Origin: Larix sibirica
Taxonomy: Eukaryota > Streptophyta > Pinopsida > Pinales > Pinaceae
Direction: 5' to 3'
NCBI GenBank assembly: GCA_004151065.3
Contig: NWUY0300019407.1
Span: 8,344 to 26,521, forward strand
DNA length: 18,178 nucleotides
The position numbers were made by a program, and so were the translations under genes. The notes below the pieces were generated by a model, which worked only from the letters and a program-made list of their open reading frames with translations, ran no database searches and had not been told where the DNA came from. This document shows, in pieces, positions 18,043-18,178 of this stretch (within the stretch, counting starts at the first letter, position 1; every line of letters starts with the position of its first letter).

Positions 18043-18178
18043 TGATTCCTATGCTATGCCCCTTGGCCAGTTTCCTAACAATGAATACATATTACCTCAA
18101 GAATTCATTGCCCATTTGTTACGTGACACCAGTACCAGTGCACCTTCAGATGTTTTCCCAAGGAGAGGGGTCGTATTT
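18043..18178 (+). CDS. Open frame running off the right edge
   Basis: Open from just after a TAA (18040-18042) to the end of the window, with an ATG at 18056. The 41 codons after it (beginning MPLGQFPNNEYILPQEF) have no stop and a normal amino-acid mix. The same frame can be followed leftwards past the stop to MQLPYEGAY near 18010, which hints at a decayed longer coding sequence, possibly a retroelement gag. Family unknown. Confidence 0.25.

Noticed and set aside
1-18178. Undescribed defence, toxin or biosynthetic system
   Set aside because: All recognisable coding sequence belongs to known retrotransposon families; the only unexplained protein is the acidic ORF inside an LTR element.

Overview
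This window looks like nuclear DNA of a land plant. It is gene-poor and built almost entirely of decayed LTR retrotransposons, nearly all read on the minus strand. Evidence is plant-type Ty1/copia gag, integrase and RNase H remnants with a tRNA-Met-type primer site, a Ty3 integrase remnant with a chromodomain-like tail, a tRNA-like SINE candidate, and AT-rich sequence between them. The species cannot be named from this. I found no intact host gene, rRNA, tRNA, CRISPR array or bacterial-type operon, and no undescribed defence or metabolic system.

Layout, left to right. 1-1372: 3' end of a Ty3 element (partial LTR, polypurine tract, broken integrase). 1373-4522: AT-rich block with no recognised gene but a few exon-like pieces. 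4523-5604: 3' LTR and RNase H end of a copia element. At the single N at 5605 the sequence starts again: 5606-9934 repeats 1276-5604 at a constant offset of 4330 with only two differences noticed. 8853-16932: the copia element (3' LTR, RNase H, a 4.15 kb inserted element, integrase, protease, gag, SINE-like insert, primer site, 5' LTR). 9909-14062: the inserted element, which has its own LTR pair, a Ty3-type gag and a long acidic ORF but no visible pol. 16933-18178: flank with only weak open frames.

The most important point for a user is that all three single Ns (5605, 10675, 11087) sit between near-identical copies (4329, 26 and 24 bp) that end and begin exactly at the N. That is the pattern of contig ends that overlap but were joined with a placeholder N. 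The 4.3 kb tandem duplication is therefore probably an assembly artefact, and the real locus would be about 13.8 kb.

The order of events can be read. The copia element is old: its LTRs are only about 80% alike by eye and its pol carries stops and lost catalytic residues. The gag-only element came later, with LTRs about 93% alike. It sits where the copia reverse transcriptase should be, and no target-site duplication is visible. Its roughly 560-codon ORF has stayed open amid general decay and is the most interesting coding sequence here.
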